Positions 8,680-19,055 of a stretch of 64,000 bases of DNA are shown here, one piece after another; position 1 is the first letter of the stretch; each line of letters starts with the position of its first letter. A program made the position numbers and the translations under genes. Below the pieces are notes generated by a model that made no database searches, had not been told where the DNA came from, and saw only the letters and a program-made list of their open reading frames with translations. The stretch comes from Moraxella canis (lineage in GTDB: Bacteria > Pseudomonadota > Gammaproteobacteria > Pseudomonadales > Moraxellaceae), in assembly GCF_002014965.1 (NCBI RefSeq), contig NZ_MUXT01000001.1:38127-102126 (forward strand). Reading direction: 5' to 3'.

Positions 8680-9840
8680 ATGAACTACTCAGTATTTACT
8701 TCAGAATCAGTGAGCGAAGGTCATCCAGATAAGATGGCAGACCAAATCTCTGATGCCTTGCTTGATGCCATCTTGACTCAAGATAAAGATGCACGCGTCG
8801 CCTGTGAAACCTTAGTCAAGACAGGTGCTGTCGTCTTAGCGGGCGAGATCAGCACCCATGCCAATATTGATGTCGAAGCGATCGTGCGTGATACCGTCAA
8901 TAAAATCGGCTACAATCACTCAGATTTGGGCTTTGATGGCTCGACTTGTGCGGTGATTAATATGATTGGCAAGCAGTCACCTGAGATTGCCCAAGGCGTT
9001 GACAGACAGCGCCCAGAAGACCAAGGCGCAGGTGACCAAGGTTTGATGTTTGGCTATGCCACCAACGAAACTGATGTGCTGATGCCTGCTCCGATTCAGC
9101 TGAGCCATCGTCTGATGGAGCGTCAAGCTGAGCTGCGCAAAAATGGTACTTTGCCTTGGCTGCGTCCTGATGCCAAAGCTCAGGTGACTATGCATTATGA
9201 CGATCAGTTCAAGCCTTTTGCTGTTGATGCACTGGTGTTATCGACGCAGCATGATCCTGAGATCAGCCAAAAGCAGCTGCAAGAAGCCGTCATGGAAGAA
9301 ATTATCAAAAAAGTCATTCCATCTGAGCTACTGCATAAAGATACGCTTTACCACATCAATCCAACGGGCAAGTTCGTCATCGGTGGTCCTGTGGGCGATG
9401 CAGGTCTGACAGGTCGCAAAATCATCGTGGATACTTATGGCGGCATGGCGCGTCATGGCGGCGGTGCATTCAGTGGTAAAGACCCTTCCAAAGTCGATCG
9501 AAGCGCTGCTTATGCTGGACGCTATGTCGCCAAAAACATCGTCGCCTCAGGCTTGGCTGAGCGCTGTGAAGTACAGGTGAGCTATGCAATCGGTGTGGCT
9601 GAGCCGACATCCATTTCGGTGAATACTTTTAATACCGGTAAAATCAGCGATACCGACATCGTCAAGCTGATTCGAGCGCATTTTGACCTGCGTCCGTATG
9701 GTATTACGCGTATGCTTGACTTACTACAGCCCATGTATGAAGTAACGGCAAGCTATGGTCATTTTGGTCGCCAAGGCTCAGATACTGCCTTTACTTGGGA
9801 AAAAACAGACAAAGCCGACTTGCTGCGCGCGGCGATCTAA
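8680..9840 (+). CDS. metK: S-adenosylmethionine synthetase
   Basis: Methionine adenosyltransferase, making SAM from methionine and ATP, 386 residues as expected for the bacterial enzyme. The N-terminal signature [18 protein letters not shown] (residues about 8-25), the [15 protein letters not shown] methionine-loop hexapeptide region and the [17 protein letters not shown]-loop-like segment are all intact. The start codon is the ATG after AAGTGAAACCTT, a weak ribosome site. The gene stands alone; a 168-base leader precedes it and the DUF3144 gene follows after 90 bases. Confidence 0.98.
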   Translation: MNYSVFTSESVSEGHPDKMADQISDALLDAILTQDKDARVACETLVKTGAVVLAGEISTHANIDVEAIVRDTVNKIGYNHSDLGFDGSTCAVINMIGKQSPEIAQGVDRQRPEDQGAGDQGLMFGYATNETDVLMPAPIQLSHRLMERQAELRKNGTLPWLRPDAKAQVTMHYDDQFKPFAVDALVLSTQHDPEISQKQLQEAVMEEIIKKVIPSELLHKDTLYHINPTGKFVIGGPVGDAGLTGRKIIVDTYGGMARHGGGAFSGKDPSKVDRSAAYAGRYVAKNIVASGLAERCEVQVSYAIGVAEPTSISVNTFNTGKISDTDIVKLIRAHFDLRPYGITRMLDLLQPMYEVTASYGHFGRQGSDTAFTWEKTDKADLLRAAI

Positions 9841-9930
9841 ATGACTCAGATAAGCCTTGAGCAAGCCAATCTCAAGGCTTATCACACACCAAATAGCCCA
9901 AAATCATCAAATCACCCAAAAGGATAGCAC

Positions 9931-10266
9931 ATGAGTGACACTAAAGAATTTAATGAAGAAGAATTCCAAGCGCAAATGAATGCGTTTTTTGAGCGTGCCG
10001 ATGCTGTCATCACGCTTGCTAACAGCCAGCTTTCGCCATCATCACACGCTGGTCAAGTGGCAGCCAGCCTCAATTATGCTGCCGCAAGATTTGCTGTCTC
10101 GGCGGCGACCATCGGCTTTGTTAAAGGTAGCGATCTTGCCAAAGAAAAAGATGACATCATCAAATTCTACACCGAAAAATACCAGCAAATGCTCTCTGAA
10201 AATCTAGAACAATATATCGAAAACTTTGACCAGTACACTCAGCTTGCCAAAGGGACACAGGCTTAA
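9931..10266 (+). CDS. DUF3144 family protein
   Basis: A small acidic soluble protein of 111 residues. The segment FFERADAVITLAN followed by helices with AASLNYAAARFAVSAA matches the DUF3144 family, whose function is unknown. No signal peptide or membrane segment is seen, and the predicted fold is all-helical. An AAGGA ribosome site stands 8 bases before the ATG. It follows metK by 90 bases and might be cotranscribed, since no terminator is visible between them; a strong shared terminator follows. Confidence 0.8.
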   Translation: MSDTKEFNEEEFQAQMNAFFERADAVITLANSQLSPSSHAGQVAASLNYAAARFAVSAATIGFVKGSDLAKEKDDIIKFYTEKYQQMLSENLEQYIENFDQYTQLAKGTQA

Positions 10267-10275
10267 AACTTCCAT

Positions 10276-10306
10276 AAAAAAAAGCAGGAAATCTTCCTGC
10301 TTTTTT
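10276..10306. terminator. Bidirectional terminator between the DUF3144 gene and lolD
   Basis: AAAAGCAGGAA (10280-10290) and TTCCTGCTTTT (10294-10304) make an 11-bp stem with a 3-base loop and flanking A and T runs, serving both convergent genes. Confidence 0.85.
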
Positions 10307-10310
10307 AAGT

Positions 10311-10988
10311 TTAGCTCGCCCATTGACCACTTTTCATCTCAAGAATTTTATCAGCTTGGGCTGCCAAATGCCGATCATGGGTCACCATCAAAAGCGCCAT
10401 GCCAATAGACGCTTGAAGCTCACTTAACAGCCCAAAGATCGCTTGTGCATTTTCGTCGTCCAAGTTGCCCGTCGGCTCATCTGCCATCACCAAGGCAGGC
10501 TCTGTCACCAAGGCGCGCGCAATGGCGACACGCTGACGCTCACCGCCTGACAGCTCACTGGGACGATGATGCAGTCGATGCCCAAGTCCGACGCGCTCAA
10601 GTAAATCATTAGCGCGTTTTGTCGCCTCTTTGATACTCACATCGCGGCGCATGAGCAGTGGCATGGCGACATTTTCGGTGGCGCTAAACTCTGCCAACAG
10701 ATGATGAAACTGATAAATAAATCCCAGATGACGGTTGCGCAGCTCGCCGCGCTTGGTTTCATTCAGATTGGTCAAGCACTGCCCTTTTAGCCATACCTCG
10801 CCTGTCGTCGGCGTATCTAGTCCGCCAAGCAAATGCAATAGCGTGGATTTGCCCGAACCGCTACTACCCACGATGGCGATGCGCTCGCCTGCTTGTATTT
10901 GCAAATCAAGCCCTGACAAGACGGTGGTTTTGATTTTGCCTTCGTCATATACTTTGCTGATATTTTTGGCGTGTAAAATGGTCGTCAT
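10311..10988 (-). CDS. lolD: Lipoprotein-releasing system ATP-binding protein
   Basis: ABC-transporter ATPase that powers release of outer-membrane lipoproteins from the inner membrane to LolA. Walker A is GSSGSGKST (residues 41-49), the signature is [15 protein letters not shown] and Walker B is [13 protein letters not shown]. The family-specific segment [21 protein letters not shown] agrees with LolD. Its length of 225 residues is normal. It lies 8 bases downstream of the permease gene, so the two form one operon. Only one permease gene is present at the locus. Confidence 0.95.
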   Translation of the reverse strand: MTTILHAKNISKVYDEGKIKTTVLSGLDLQIQAGERIAIVGSSGSGKSTLLHLLGGLDTPTTGEVWLKGQCLTNLNETKRGELRNRHLGFIYQFHHLLAEFSATENVAMPLLMRRDVSIKEATKRANDLLERVGLGHRLHHRPSELSGGERQRVAIARALVTEPALVMADEPTGNLDDENAQAIFGLLSELQASIGMALLMVTHDRHLAAQADKILEMKSGQWAS

Positions 10989-10996
10989 ACTGATCC

Positions 10997-12238
10997 TTAT
11001 TCGTATCGCAAAGTTTGCGCAGGTTCGATTTTTGAGGCTCTGAGCGCAGGATAAATGGTCATTAAAAAACTCAGTAAAAATGAGGCTGTCGTGATGAGTA
11101 GCACATCAGATGCTTTGACTTCAGAGGGTAAAAAGTCCACCGGATAGACACTGCCATCAAATAAACTGACCCCAAATACTCGGCTGACAAACAGCAAAAT
11201 ATCATTGACCGATAAAGCAAGTACCACACCAAGCACCGTTCCAACCACTGTGCCAATCACCCCGATGATCATGCCTTGCACCATAAATACTTGCATGACA
11301 AGCTTTGGCGATGCCCCAAAGGTCTTTAAAATGGCGATGTCTGATTTTTTATCCGTCACTAACATGACCAAGCTTGAAACAATATTAAACGCCGCCACAA
11401 CCACAATCAAAAACAACAAAAGTCCAATCATGGCTTTTTCCATTTGGATAGCACTGAATAAATTACCATGCGTCGTCGTCCAATCACTAGGATATAGGCG
11501 TGGGTCAAGACTGGCAGCTTGATTAGCCACTTGCGGCGCTTTAAAGATATCATGAAGCTTCATGCGCAGACCTTGCGCACCTTCGGGCAACCGAAGCATG
11601 ATGCCTGCATCGCGCATCTGCACATAACCCATCGTACTGTCAATTTCACTGCTAATATGGTACACACCCACCAAAGTAAAACGCTTAAATCTTGGAATCA
11701 CGCCTGCGGCAGATGGTGAGGCTTCTGGTAGCACCAAAGTGACCTTATCACCCAGCTGCAGACCCATATTAAACGCAATCGACTCACCCAAAACAATGCC
11801 AAATTCGCCAGGGCGCAAGTCATCGAGGCTGCCTGCGATCATATGCTCATCAATGATCGAGACTTGTTTTTCGTATTCAGGTTCGATGCCTGAGACAATG
11901 ATGCCAGAGACCTGACCTTCGGCGGTGAGCATGCCTTGTAACTGAATATAAGGGGCGACTGCGTCCACTTCCTGATTTTGAGCTTTGATTTGTTCGGCGA
12001 TGGGCTGCCAATCCGACAAAATCTCTGTCGAGGTGACCGCCGCTTGAGGCACCATACCCAGAATGCGCGATTTGATCTCACGATCAAATCCATTCATGAC
12101 CGATAAGACGGTAATCAGCACCGCCACGCCAAGCGTAAGCCCAATGGTTGAGATAAACGAGATGAACGAGATAAAACCGTTTTTGCGTTTGGCTTTTGTA
12201 TATCTAAGCCCAATAAATAACGCTAAAGGACGAAACAT
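10997..12238 (-). CDS. lolC: Lipoprotein-releasing ABC transporter permease (LolC/E/F family)
   Basis: Inner-membrane permease of the lipoprotein exporter, 413 residues. An N-terminal helix (about 24-46, containing [32 protein letters not shown]) precedes a large periplasmic domain. Three C-terminal helices follow, including the region around [25 protein letters not shown], the coupling segment conserved in LolC and LolE. Since no second permease gene lies beside lolD, this may be the homodimeric LolF type reported for Acinetobacter and Francisella rather than one half of a LolC-LolE pair. The symbol is therefore provisional. Confidence 0.9.
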   Translation of the reverse strand: MFRPLALFIGLRYTKAKRKNGFISFISFISTIGLTLGVAVLITVLSVMNGFDREIKSRILGMVPQAAVTSTEILSDWQPIAEQIKAQNQEVDAVAPYIQLQGMLTAEGQVSGIIVSGIEPEYEKQVSIIDEHMIAGSLDDLRPGEFGIVLGESIAFNMGLQLGDKVTLVLPEASPSAAGVIPRFKRFTLVGVYHISSEIDSTMGYVQMRDAGIMLRLPEGAQGLRMKLHDIFKAPQVANQAASLDPRLYPSDWTTTHGNLFSAIQMEKAMIGLLLFLIVVVAAFNIVSSLVMLVTDKKSDIAILKTFGASPKLVMQVFMVQGMIIGVIGTVVGTVLGVVLALSVNDILLFVSRVFGVSLFDGSVYPVDFLPSEVKASDVLLITTASFLLSFLMTIYPALRASKIEPAQTLRYE

Positions 12239-12422
12239 AAGCGGTGTTCCAGACGATAAATCATGCTAGTTTAGCATTTTTTATGAATAAATACCAAATA
12301 AAGCCGCCAATACCATCCGCCCACTCCATCAATCACACAAATTCATCAAGGATATCAGATCAAATGCTTGATATTTTTTGGTGCATCCCCATGTAGATGG
12401 CAGTTATCCATGAGTAATGATT

Positions 12423-13397
12423 ATGAGCAGTCAGACCATTCGTTATAATTATACGCACGAAAGCGCACCCATTAAAGTCGATTTGCCCCATGATGAAAAT
12501 GCCAGTCATGGCGATCATTGGGCGATTTTGACAGATAATATCGCCCAAGATGTGCCCAATTGGCTACATGCCATGCTAGATCAGGCGACCTTACCCAAGG
12601 GTCTGTCCGCCCAAAATAGTACGGATAATGCCAAGCTATTATTAGGCATGAATGACACTTGCCACATCAAGCAGATTTTAACCATCAAAGATGGCGCGCC
12701 CAAGGCTTTTATTAATGCGTTTCCTGCTGTAAATAGCCCTTATGGTTTGACTTGTCAAATTGAGCGCATCATTCGCTGTGATTCGACTTCCGATGCGATT
12801 TTGTGCCTAAAAACACCATATGGCGCAACAATTTATGCTTTTGATCAGCTATATGCAGTCAATCGCGCCGATTATCGCACGCAAAAAAAATACTTTGTCA
12901 ATTTTAGTGCTTGGGCGTATCACATCGAGCCAAGCAACCAAGAAGAAACCATCGTCGTTGAAGACCAAGAAGCCATCCGCCATCATCGCGCCTTTAATGA
13001 CATTGTGGCAAAAAATAACGGTCAAATTCCTGATGATATCGACGAGCAAATCCGCACATGGCAGCCTGAAGACCACGAAGCAGGTAAGCCCTTTGCACCC
13101 GTTGAAATTAATTTGGGGCATATGTGTGCGTATTTGTATGGCGAAACTTTTGGTCAAGAAGATGAAGCGTGGTGCCAAGGTCAAGTCTTAGGCAAATCAA
13201 AAACCGAGTTCTTTGGCAAAGACATCACGCTGTTTGATGTGGTGATTTTGCGTGAGCCGGACGCTGATCCATTTGTGGTGCGTATCGCAACGCCAACCAC
13301 GGATCAGACCGATGCCATTTTGGTTCATGATTATATCCAAGCCAATATTTGGCTACAAGCCGCCATTTATGAAGCCAATCAACGCTCGTCTATGTGA
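12423..13397 (+). CDS. Conserved hypothetical protein
   Basis: A 324-residue soluble acidic protein that I do not recognise. No signal peptide, membrane helix or known catalytic motif is apparent. It has a mixed composition with many Asp, Gln and Ile residues and a tract of charged residues near the middle (EETIVVEDQEAIRHH). Codon use looks like that of its neighbours and the reading frame is long and clean, so it is a real gene. The ATG at 12423 has GAG 8 bases upstream; an ATG two codons earlier (12417) is the alternative. It is transcribed alone between the lol operon (divergent) and the esterase gene (convergent). Confidence 0.7.
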   Translation: MSSQTIRYNYTHESAPIKVDLPHDENASHGDHWAILTDNIAQDVPNWLHAMLDQATLPKGLSAQNSTDNAKLLLGMNDTCHIKQILTIKDGAPKAFINAFPAVNSPYGLTCQIERIIRCDSTSDAILCLKTPYGATIYAFDQLYAVNRADYRTQKKYFVNFSAWAYHIEPSNQEETIVVEDQEAIRHHRAFNDIVAKNNGQIPDDIDEQIRTWQPEDHEAGKPFAPVEINLGHMCAYLYGETFGQEDEAWCQGQVLGKSKTEFFGKDITLFDVVILREPDADPFVVRIATPTTDQTDAILVHDYIQANIWLQAAIYEANQRSSM

Positions 13398-13411
13398 TTG
13401 ATTCCTAAAAA

Positions 13412-13447
13412 TAAACCACCCTAAGTGCTGGCATTTGGGGTGGTTTA
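13412..13447. terminator. Terminator between the hypothetical gene and the esterase gene
   Basis: TAAACCACCC (13412-13421) and GGGTGGTTTA (13438-13447) form a 10-bp stem. The minus-strand side continues with a short T-rich stretch, the plus side only with TTAATAA, so it serves the esterase gene better. Confidence 0.65.
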
Positions 13448-13475
13448 TTAATAACTTACTGTGATTGAGCTTATA

Positions 13476-14144
13476 TTATGCGATCAAGTCATTAAGCCAA
13501 TCACCAATACTTTTGATTTGTGCTAAGCACACTTGATGCGCCATGGGATAGGTACGATAAACAGGGTTTAGTCCAAGCTTTTTTAGGGACTCTGCAGCTT
13601 GCACGCCCAAGGCGGCAGGCACGACATCATCAAAATCCCCATGATCAATTTTAACCGCAATATCATCATTGACTGTAACAGACTTGATCTGCTCAGCAGT
13701 CGCAAAGTAAGTTGACAGCGCAAGCAATCCGCCAAGCTTTCGTGTATTAGTCAAGACGGTATGATACGCCACCGCGCCACCTTGTGAAAAGCCTGCGATG
13801 ATGATATTTTGGCTATCAATACCTTTGGCAATCTCGCCATCAATGATCTCATTGATCAGCTCACTAGAAGCGGCGATGTGTGCCACATCAACCTTACGAT
13901 TTAGGCTCATCTCCAAAATATCATACCACGCTGGCATGACATAGCCCCCGTTAATCGTCACAGGAATCTGCGGGGCATGCGGAAAAATGAATCGTACCGC
14001 CGCTTCTTTGGCAAGTCTAAGCTCAGGGACAATCGGCTCAAAGTCATGACCACTCGCGCCTAAGCCATGCAGCCAGATCACCGAATGCGTGATGGGCTGA
14101 TCAGATGGATTGTGTTCAACAATCACTGAAGCTAATTTTGACAT
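13476..14144 (-). CDS. Carboxylesterase / acyl-protein thioesterase-like alpha/beta hydrolase
   Basis: A 222-residue serine hydrolase of the carboxylesterase/phospholipase (EstB) family. The oxyanion region is VIWLHGLGASGHDF, the nucleophile is the serine in GFSQGGAV, the acidic residue lies in HGDFDDVVP and the catalytic histidine in YPMAHQVC. The PHAPQIPVTINGG-type segment is shared with Pseudomonas EstB, which hydrolyses small ester substrates. No signal peptide is seen, so it acts in the cytoplasm. It is a single gene. The natural substrate cannot be told from the sequence. Confidence 0.9.
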   Translation of the reverse strand: MSKLASVIVEHNPSDQPITHSVIWLHGLGASGHDFEPIVPELRLAKEAAVRFIFPHAPQIPVTINGGYVMPAWYDILEMSLNRKVDVAHIAASSELINEIIDGEIAKGIDSQNIIIAGFSQGGAVAYHTVLTNTRKLGGLLALSTYFATAEQIKSVTVNDDIAVKIDHGDFDDVVPAALGVQAAESLKKLGLNPVYRTYPMAHQVCLAQIKSIGDWLNDLIA

Positions 14145-14408
14145 CGTTAATTTCCATCATTGATAAAATAAGTCAAATTATCATACGACGATCACGGATA
14201 AATTGCAATCTAATCCAGATATTCATTATCCAAGCATCATGATAAGTCGCAAGTGCATTCATAAATTATTGAGCGATAAATTGATGATCCTGTCAGATAG
14301 TGATATTATATGGGCATCTGACCTATGGGTGATGCGCGCTGGCAGTTCTTAGGATGACTTAGCGGGTGTATTAGGGTCAATGTTATGGTTTATTATTTAG
14401 GATAACTT

Positions 14409-15305
14409 ATGCAGTGGCGTGGACGCAGACAAAGCAGCAATATCGAAGACAGGCGCGGCGGCGGCGCCAAAAAAGTCGGTGGCGTGAGTATTTTTGGCTT
14501 AATCATCGCCGTCATCTTATGGCAAGTGTTTGGTATCAGTCCAGAGACCACGCTGGGCGTCACTCAGCAGATGCAAGGACAAACTCAAGCATCAGCGCCG
14601 GCTAACGAAACCGCGGATATGGCAGAATCCAGAGAGTTTGTTGCCACGATTTTGGCTGATACTGAAGATGTATGGACGCCGATATTTGCTCAGGCAGGAC
14701 ATCGCTATCAACCGCCAAGCTTGGTTTTGTTCAGCGGCGCCGTCCAATCCGCCTGTGGATCAGCCACGTCAGCGAGCGGTCCATTTTATTGCCCTGCTGA
14801 CCAAAAAGTTTATTTAGACACACAATTTTTCCGTGATATGCGCACTCAAATGGGCATCACAGGCGAACGCAACCAAACCGAGCTGTCACGCCAAGACCAA
14901 GCCGGCGACTTTGCTCAAGCATATGTGATCGCGCATGAAGTCGGTCATCATGTGCAGACCTTGCTGGGTATCTCTCAGCAAGTACGCCAAGCTCAAGCAC
15001 AAGCAAGCCCCGCCGCTGCCAATAATTTATCAGTGCGCCAAGAGCTACAAGCCGACTGCTTTGCAGGCTTGTGGGCGCGCCATAATCATGAGCGCACACA
15101 GTTTTTACAAAAAGGTGACATCGAAGAAGCTTTAGATGCTGCCGAGAAAATTGGTGATGACTATCTTCAGCATAAAGCCCGAGGCCATGCCGTCCCTGAC
15201 AGCTTTACCCACGGAACCAGCGCTCAGCGCAAACAATGGTTCTATAAAGGCTTTGAGACAGGCGATGTCAATCAATGCGACACATTTGCCACTCGTGACA
15301 TCTAA
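14409..15305 (+). CDS. YpfJ-type neutral zinc metallopeptidase
   Basis: A 298-residue protein with a basic N-terminus beginning MQWRGRRQSSNIEDRRGGG, one membrane helix at about residues 27-43 (FGLIIAVILWQVFG) and a periplasmic zinc peptidase domain. The zinc site is HEVGH (H176, E177, H180), with a third ligand expected in the downstream QELQADCFAGLWA. All these are diagnostic of the YpfJ family (PF04228), called a putative neutral zinc metallopeptidase; the physiological substrate is unknown. A DUF815 ATPase gene follows 16 bases later on the same strand, so they are probably cotranscribed. Confidence 0.93.
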   Translation: MQWRGRRQSSNIEDRRGGGAKKVGGVSIFGLIIAVILWQVFGISPETTLGVTQQMQGQTQASAPANETADMAESREFVATILADTEDVWTPIFAQAGHRYQPPSLVLFSGAVQSACGSATSASGPFYCPADQKVYLDTQFFRDMRTQMGITGERNQTELSRQDQAGDFAQAYVIAHEVGHHVQTLLGISQQVRQAQAQASPAAANNLSVRQELQADCFAGLWARHNHERTQFLQKGDIEEALDAAEKIGDDYLQHKARGHAVPDSFTHGTSAQRKQWFYKGFETGDVNQCDTFATRDI

Positions 15306-15321
15306 TCTGACGGAAATCCCT

Positions 15322-16191
15322 ATGCAGTTGCCTGATCATCTCATCCAGCTACTCACTCAATATCTGACCGAACGCACCCATCAGCCCATCAGCATCGATC
15401 CGTCTATCCTGGCTTATCGCTGGGTGGGCGGTATGCTTGGCAAGCTTGAGCCGATTGAAGTCAGTTTTGGAGGTGGCTTGGAGGATTTGCTTGGTATCGA
15501 TACCCAAAAAAATAAACTCATCAATAATACTGAGCAGTTTCTTGCTCGCCTGCCAGCGAATCATGTGCTGATGACAGGCACTCGCGGTGCTGGCAAATCA
15601 TCGCTGGTGCGTGCACTACTTAAGGCATATCACCCTCAAAGGCTGCGCGTCATCGAAGTTGCCAGAGATGATTTACTGCATCTAGATAAAATCCGCAAAG
15701 CCATCAAAGCCTCTGCAGATCACGGTAATCAGAATCGTTATATCATTTATTGTGATGACTTGGCATTCAATGCTCAGGATGAAAATTATCGCACCCTAAA
15801 ATCAATTTTAGATGGTGCACTTGACAGTGAGCACAGTCAGCTACTCGTCTATGCGACCAGTAATCGCCGCCATCTCTTGCCACAGATGATGAAAGATAAT
15901 GTCAATATCTATAATGGGCAAACCGATGAAGTCAATCCCTATGAAGCCATTGATGAGACAGTATCTTTGTCCGATCGTTTTGGGCTGTGGCTATCATTTC
16001 AGCCGATGAATCAGCCTTTATATTTACAAATCGTCGAGCACGAACTTAAAAAAGCCAATCTGCCCTTCGATGCACAGGCGCAAAGCCAAGCGCTTCAGTG
16101 GGCAGGCACGCGCGGCGGTCGCTCTGGTCGTATCGCCTATCAGTTTGCTCAGCATTGGATTGGTCAAACTCGCCTCGCCCAAAGCCCTTAG
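15322..16191 (+). CDS. DUF815 family AAA-type ATPase
   Basis: A 289-residue P-loop protein. Walker A is GTRGAGKSS (residues 86-94) and Walker B lies in YIIYCDDLAF, followed by a sensor-1-like YATSNRRHLLP. The distinctive SLSDRFGLWLSF region and a C-terminal RGGRSGRIAYQF segment agree with the DUF815 family. The family is widespread and unassigned in function; it is related to AAA modules such as those of IstB and DnaC. The start at 15322 is chosen because GGAA stands 6 bases before it and it lies just after the YpfJ stop; a longer reading begins inside ypfJ. Confidence 0.87.
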   Translation: MQLPDHLIQLLTQYLTERTHQPISIDPSILAYRWVGGMLGKLEPIEVSFGGGLEDLLGIDTQKNKLINNTEQFLARLPANHVLMTGTRGAGKSSLVRALLKAYHPQRLRVIEVARDDLLHLDKIRKAIKASADHGNQNRYIIYCDDLAFNAQDENYRTLKSILDGALDSEHSQLLVYATSNRRHLLPQMMKDNVNIYNGQTDEVNPYEAIDETVSLSDRFGLWLSFQPMNQPLYLQIVEHELKKANLPFDAQAQSQALQWAGTRGGRSGRIAYQFAQHWIGQTRLAQSP

Positions 16192-16217
16192 CCGATTGAT
16201 CTATCCCACTGATAAGC

Positions 16218-17267
16218 CTACATCTTCAAGCCATCAGGTGCGCCATGTACACTCATGATGCCTTCTTTGGTGATGGATACCGTCATCAGATCCTCAGCCA
16301 AGATGAGTCTGCCGCCATACACTGATTCAGTTTCGGCGCGGATATGTCCCATATTTGGCTTGGGGCTGTCAGGATCATCAAAATTTAAAAATCTGGCGCT
16401 AAAATGCGTCAAAATCAAATTTGGCACCTGCATCTCATCTGCAAAGCTGCCTACCGCCTGTGCGCTACTGTGCTGCGGATCAAAAACCCCTTTGGCTAAA
16501 ATCTTATCCATCACCGCCTGCGTATAGGTCGCCTCATGAATTAATAAGCTTGCGTCTTTGACCGCATCTGTCAGGCGTGTGGGTGCGTCATTATCGCCTG
16601 CGATGACGATTTTTTGGGTGATGGTCGATCGATGAAGATAATCAGATGGGTAAATGGTTTGGTTTTGGGTGCAGATTTTGGGCTCGCCGCTTTTTAGAAT
16701 GCGTCGCCAATATGAGCGGTCAATGCCATCTTGGGTGAGTCGCTCGGTATTGAGCTGTAATTTATCAAGCTGTTGGGTGATGGCAAATCCATAGCAGTCA
16801 ATGCGGTGACTCATCGGATAAATCGCCACATCCGCACGCCACTGCTCGCCCATCTCAAGTCGCACGCCCTGCGATAACACCGCCTCAATCTCGATCATCT
16901 CAAGAGCGTAGCTAAGATTCATCTGAGTCAGCGCCTGCCCTGCCCGCACAAACGCCAGCACCGACGCTGGCGCAATCAGCTTAAGCGACTCTTTTCGTCC
17001 ATGCATCGCAAGACTTGACAATAAGCCAAGCAAGCCATAGCAATGGTCGCCATGTGCATGCGTGATAAAAATCGCCCTAAGCATCGACGGCTTATGATGC
17101 GTATACAGCAAGCGATGCTGCGTGCCCTCACCACAATCAATGAGTATCCAAGGCGTTGATTTGCCTGCTTTGGGCTGCTCACCTAGTAAAGATACTGCAA
17201 GCCCTGAGACATTGCGTGATTTGGTGGGTACACCGCTTGATGTGCCCAAAAAAGTCAGCTCAAACAT
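16218..17267 (-). CDS. rnz: Ribonuclease Z
   Basis: A metallo-beta-lactamase-fold endonuclease that trims the 3' end of tRNA precursors, 349 residues. The zinc motif THAHGDHCYGL supplies H70, H72, D74 and H75, and the N-terminus FELTFLGTSSGVPTKSRNVS is characteristic of RNase Z. Further ligands are in GDNDAPT and the late LTHFSARF. The start at 17267 is preferred to the ATG nine codons upstream because it matches the family's usual MELTFLGT opening. It is convergent with the DUF815 gene. Confidence 0.94.
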   Translation of the reverse strand: MFELTFLGTSSGVPTKSRNVSGLAVSLLGEQPKAGKSTPWILIDCGEGTQHRLLYTHHKPSMLRAIFITHAHGDHCYGLLGLLSSLAMHGRKESLKLIAPASVLAFVRAGQALTQMNLSYALEMIEIEAVLSQGVRLEMGEQWRADVAIYPMSHRIDCYGFAITQQLDKLQLNTERLTQDGIDRSYWRRILKSGEPKICTQNQTIYPSDYLHRSTITQKIVIAGDNDAPTRLTDAVKDASLLIHEATYTQAVMDKILAKGVFDPQHSSAQAVGSFADEMQVPNLILTHFSARFLNFDDPDSPKPNMGHIRAETESVYGGRLILAEDLMTVSITKEGIMSVHGAPDGLKM

Positions 17268-17380
17268 ATCTACTGCCCCACCGTTGCCTATCAAGATGTA
17301 AAGGGGTTGATTATAGCAGGTTTTGGTAAGGCTGTGAGCTTTGATAAGGCGTGGTGAGGATTGTATTAAAGGCGATTTTA

Positions 17381-17929
17381 TTAAAGACGACTTGCAACTT
17401 TACCAGTTTTGATATGCACAGGTATAAATTGATCGCTAAACCCTTCTGATGGATAAAAATCAATACACAGCTTATAATTTGGATGGGCAGAGTCTCCGCC
17501 AACATACATCCAGCCATATGGCGACAAACTGGTATCATCACCCTGAGTACAGACGCGATTACTATTTTTATTAAAGGCTATCTTGTCTGCCTGATTATCA
17601 TTTAACAAATTTTGAATCGCATAAGGCATTACAAAAACTTGTTTTTTAACTGAATCGTTTGCAACAAAACTGGTGTTATACATCTTGGCTAAGACATATT
17701 TATTCGCAAAATTGATATCTTTGGTGCCAAATTTTTTATAAGTAGATGCCGCTTTGTGATTACAAAAATCCCCATTCAAATCTTCTTTAACATTATCCTT
17801 ACCTTCAATTTCTGCTGGTTTGCAGATATCCACAGAATAGCCCTGGAGTTTACCACTATTAGCGTGTGCAACCATTGAAATAGCAGCGCCAAATACACCT
17901 ACACACGCTGTCAACTAAATCGATTTCAT
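17381..17929 (-). pseudogene. Small secreted protein gene with an in-frame amber stop in the signal peptide
   Basis: An excellent ribosome site (GGAGGGAG) precedes ATG at 17929, which reads M-K-S-I and then TAG (17915-17917). The frame continues without another stop as LTACVGVFGAAISMVAHAN, a plausible signal peptide, and a mature part of about 160 residues with four cysteines (DIC, DFCN, RVC, KLC) that could form two disulfides. Without the amber codon this would be a normal periplasmic or secreted protein. I do not recognise the family. The only alternative start, TTG at 17914 directly after the stop, is too far from the ribosome site and drops the lysine of the signal. Codon use beyond the stop still looks coding, so the lesion is probably recent. 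Confidence 0.65.
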
Positions 17930-18158
17930 TCTCCCTCCATCGTCGCTCAAGATAACAATTGATGCCTATTAACAGGTAATGCATTGTCAAATATAAACAT
18001 CATGAGCTTATCATGACAACCACTGCCTCCTCGCATTCTTGGATGCGCCCATTAATTATTAAAATTTAAAATTATTATAACAAAAGTGTTATGGCTAAAA
18101 CATATCCACACAGCAATTTTTGCCCTCTCATTGTTTGATAAAGATAAGCACAAATAGC

Positions 18159-18932
<774 letters not shown>

Positions 18933-18982
18933 TCACCCATAGGGTAGCAAACGGATAAATTTATCAATTATATAATAAAAAG

Positions 18983-19019
18983 AAATAAGCCATAACTGAC
19001 CGTTATGGCTTATTTTGTT
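18983..19019 (-). terminator. Terminator of sodA
   Basis: AAATAAGCCATAAC (18983-18996) and GTTATGGCTTATTT (19002-19015) form a 14-bp stem with a 5-base loop. On the minus strand it lies 37 bases after the sodA stop and is followed by a CTTTTTATT tract. Confidence 0.85.
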
Positions 19020-19055
19020 TGAGCAGTTTATATCATCATAACTGCCGATTTTTTA

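Noticed and set aside
17381..17914. An intact ORF from a TTG at 17914 for the broken secreted-protein gene
   Set aside because: The TTG directly follows the amber codon, lies far from the strong ribosome site and removes the charged N-region of the signal peptide; the ATG at 17929 is clearly the original start.
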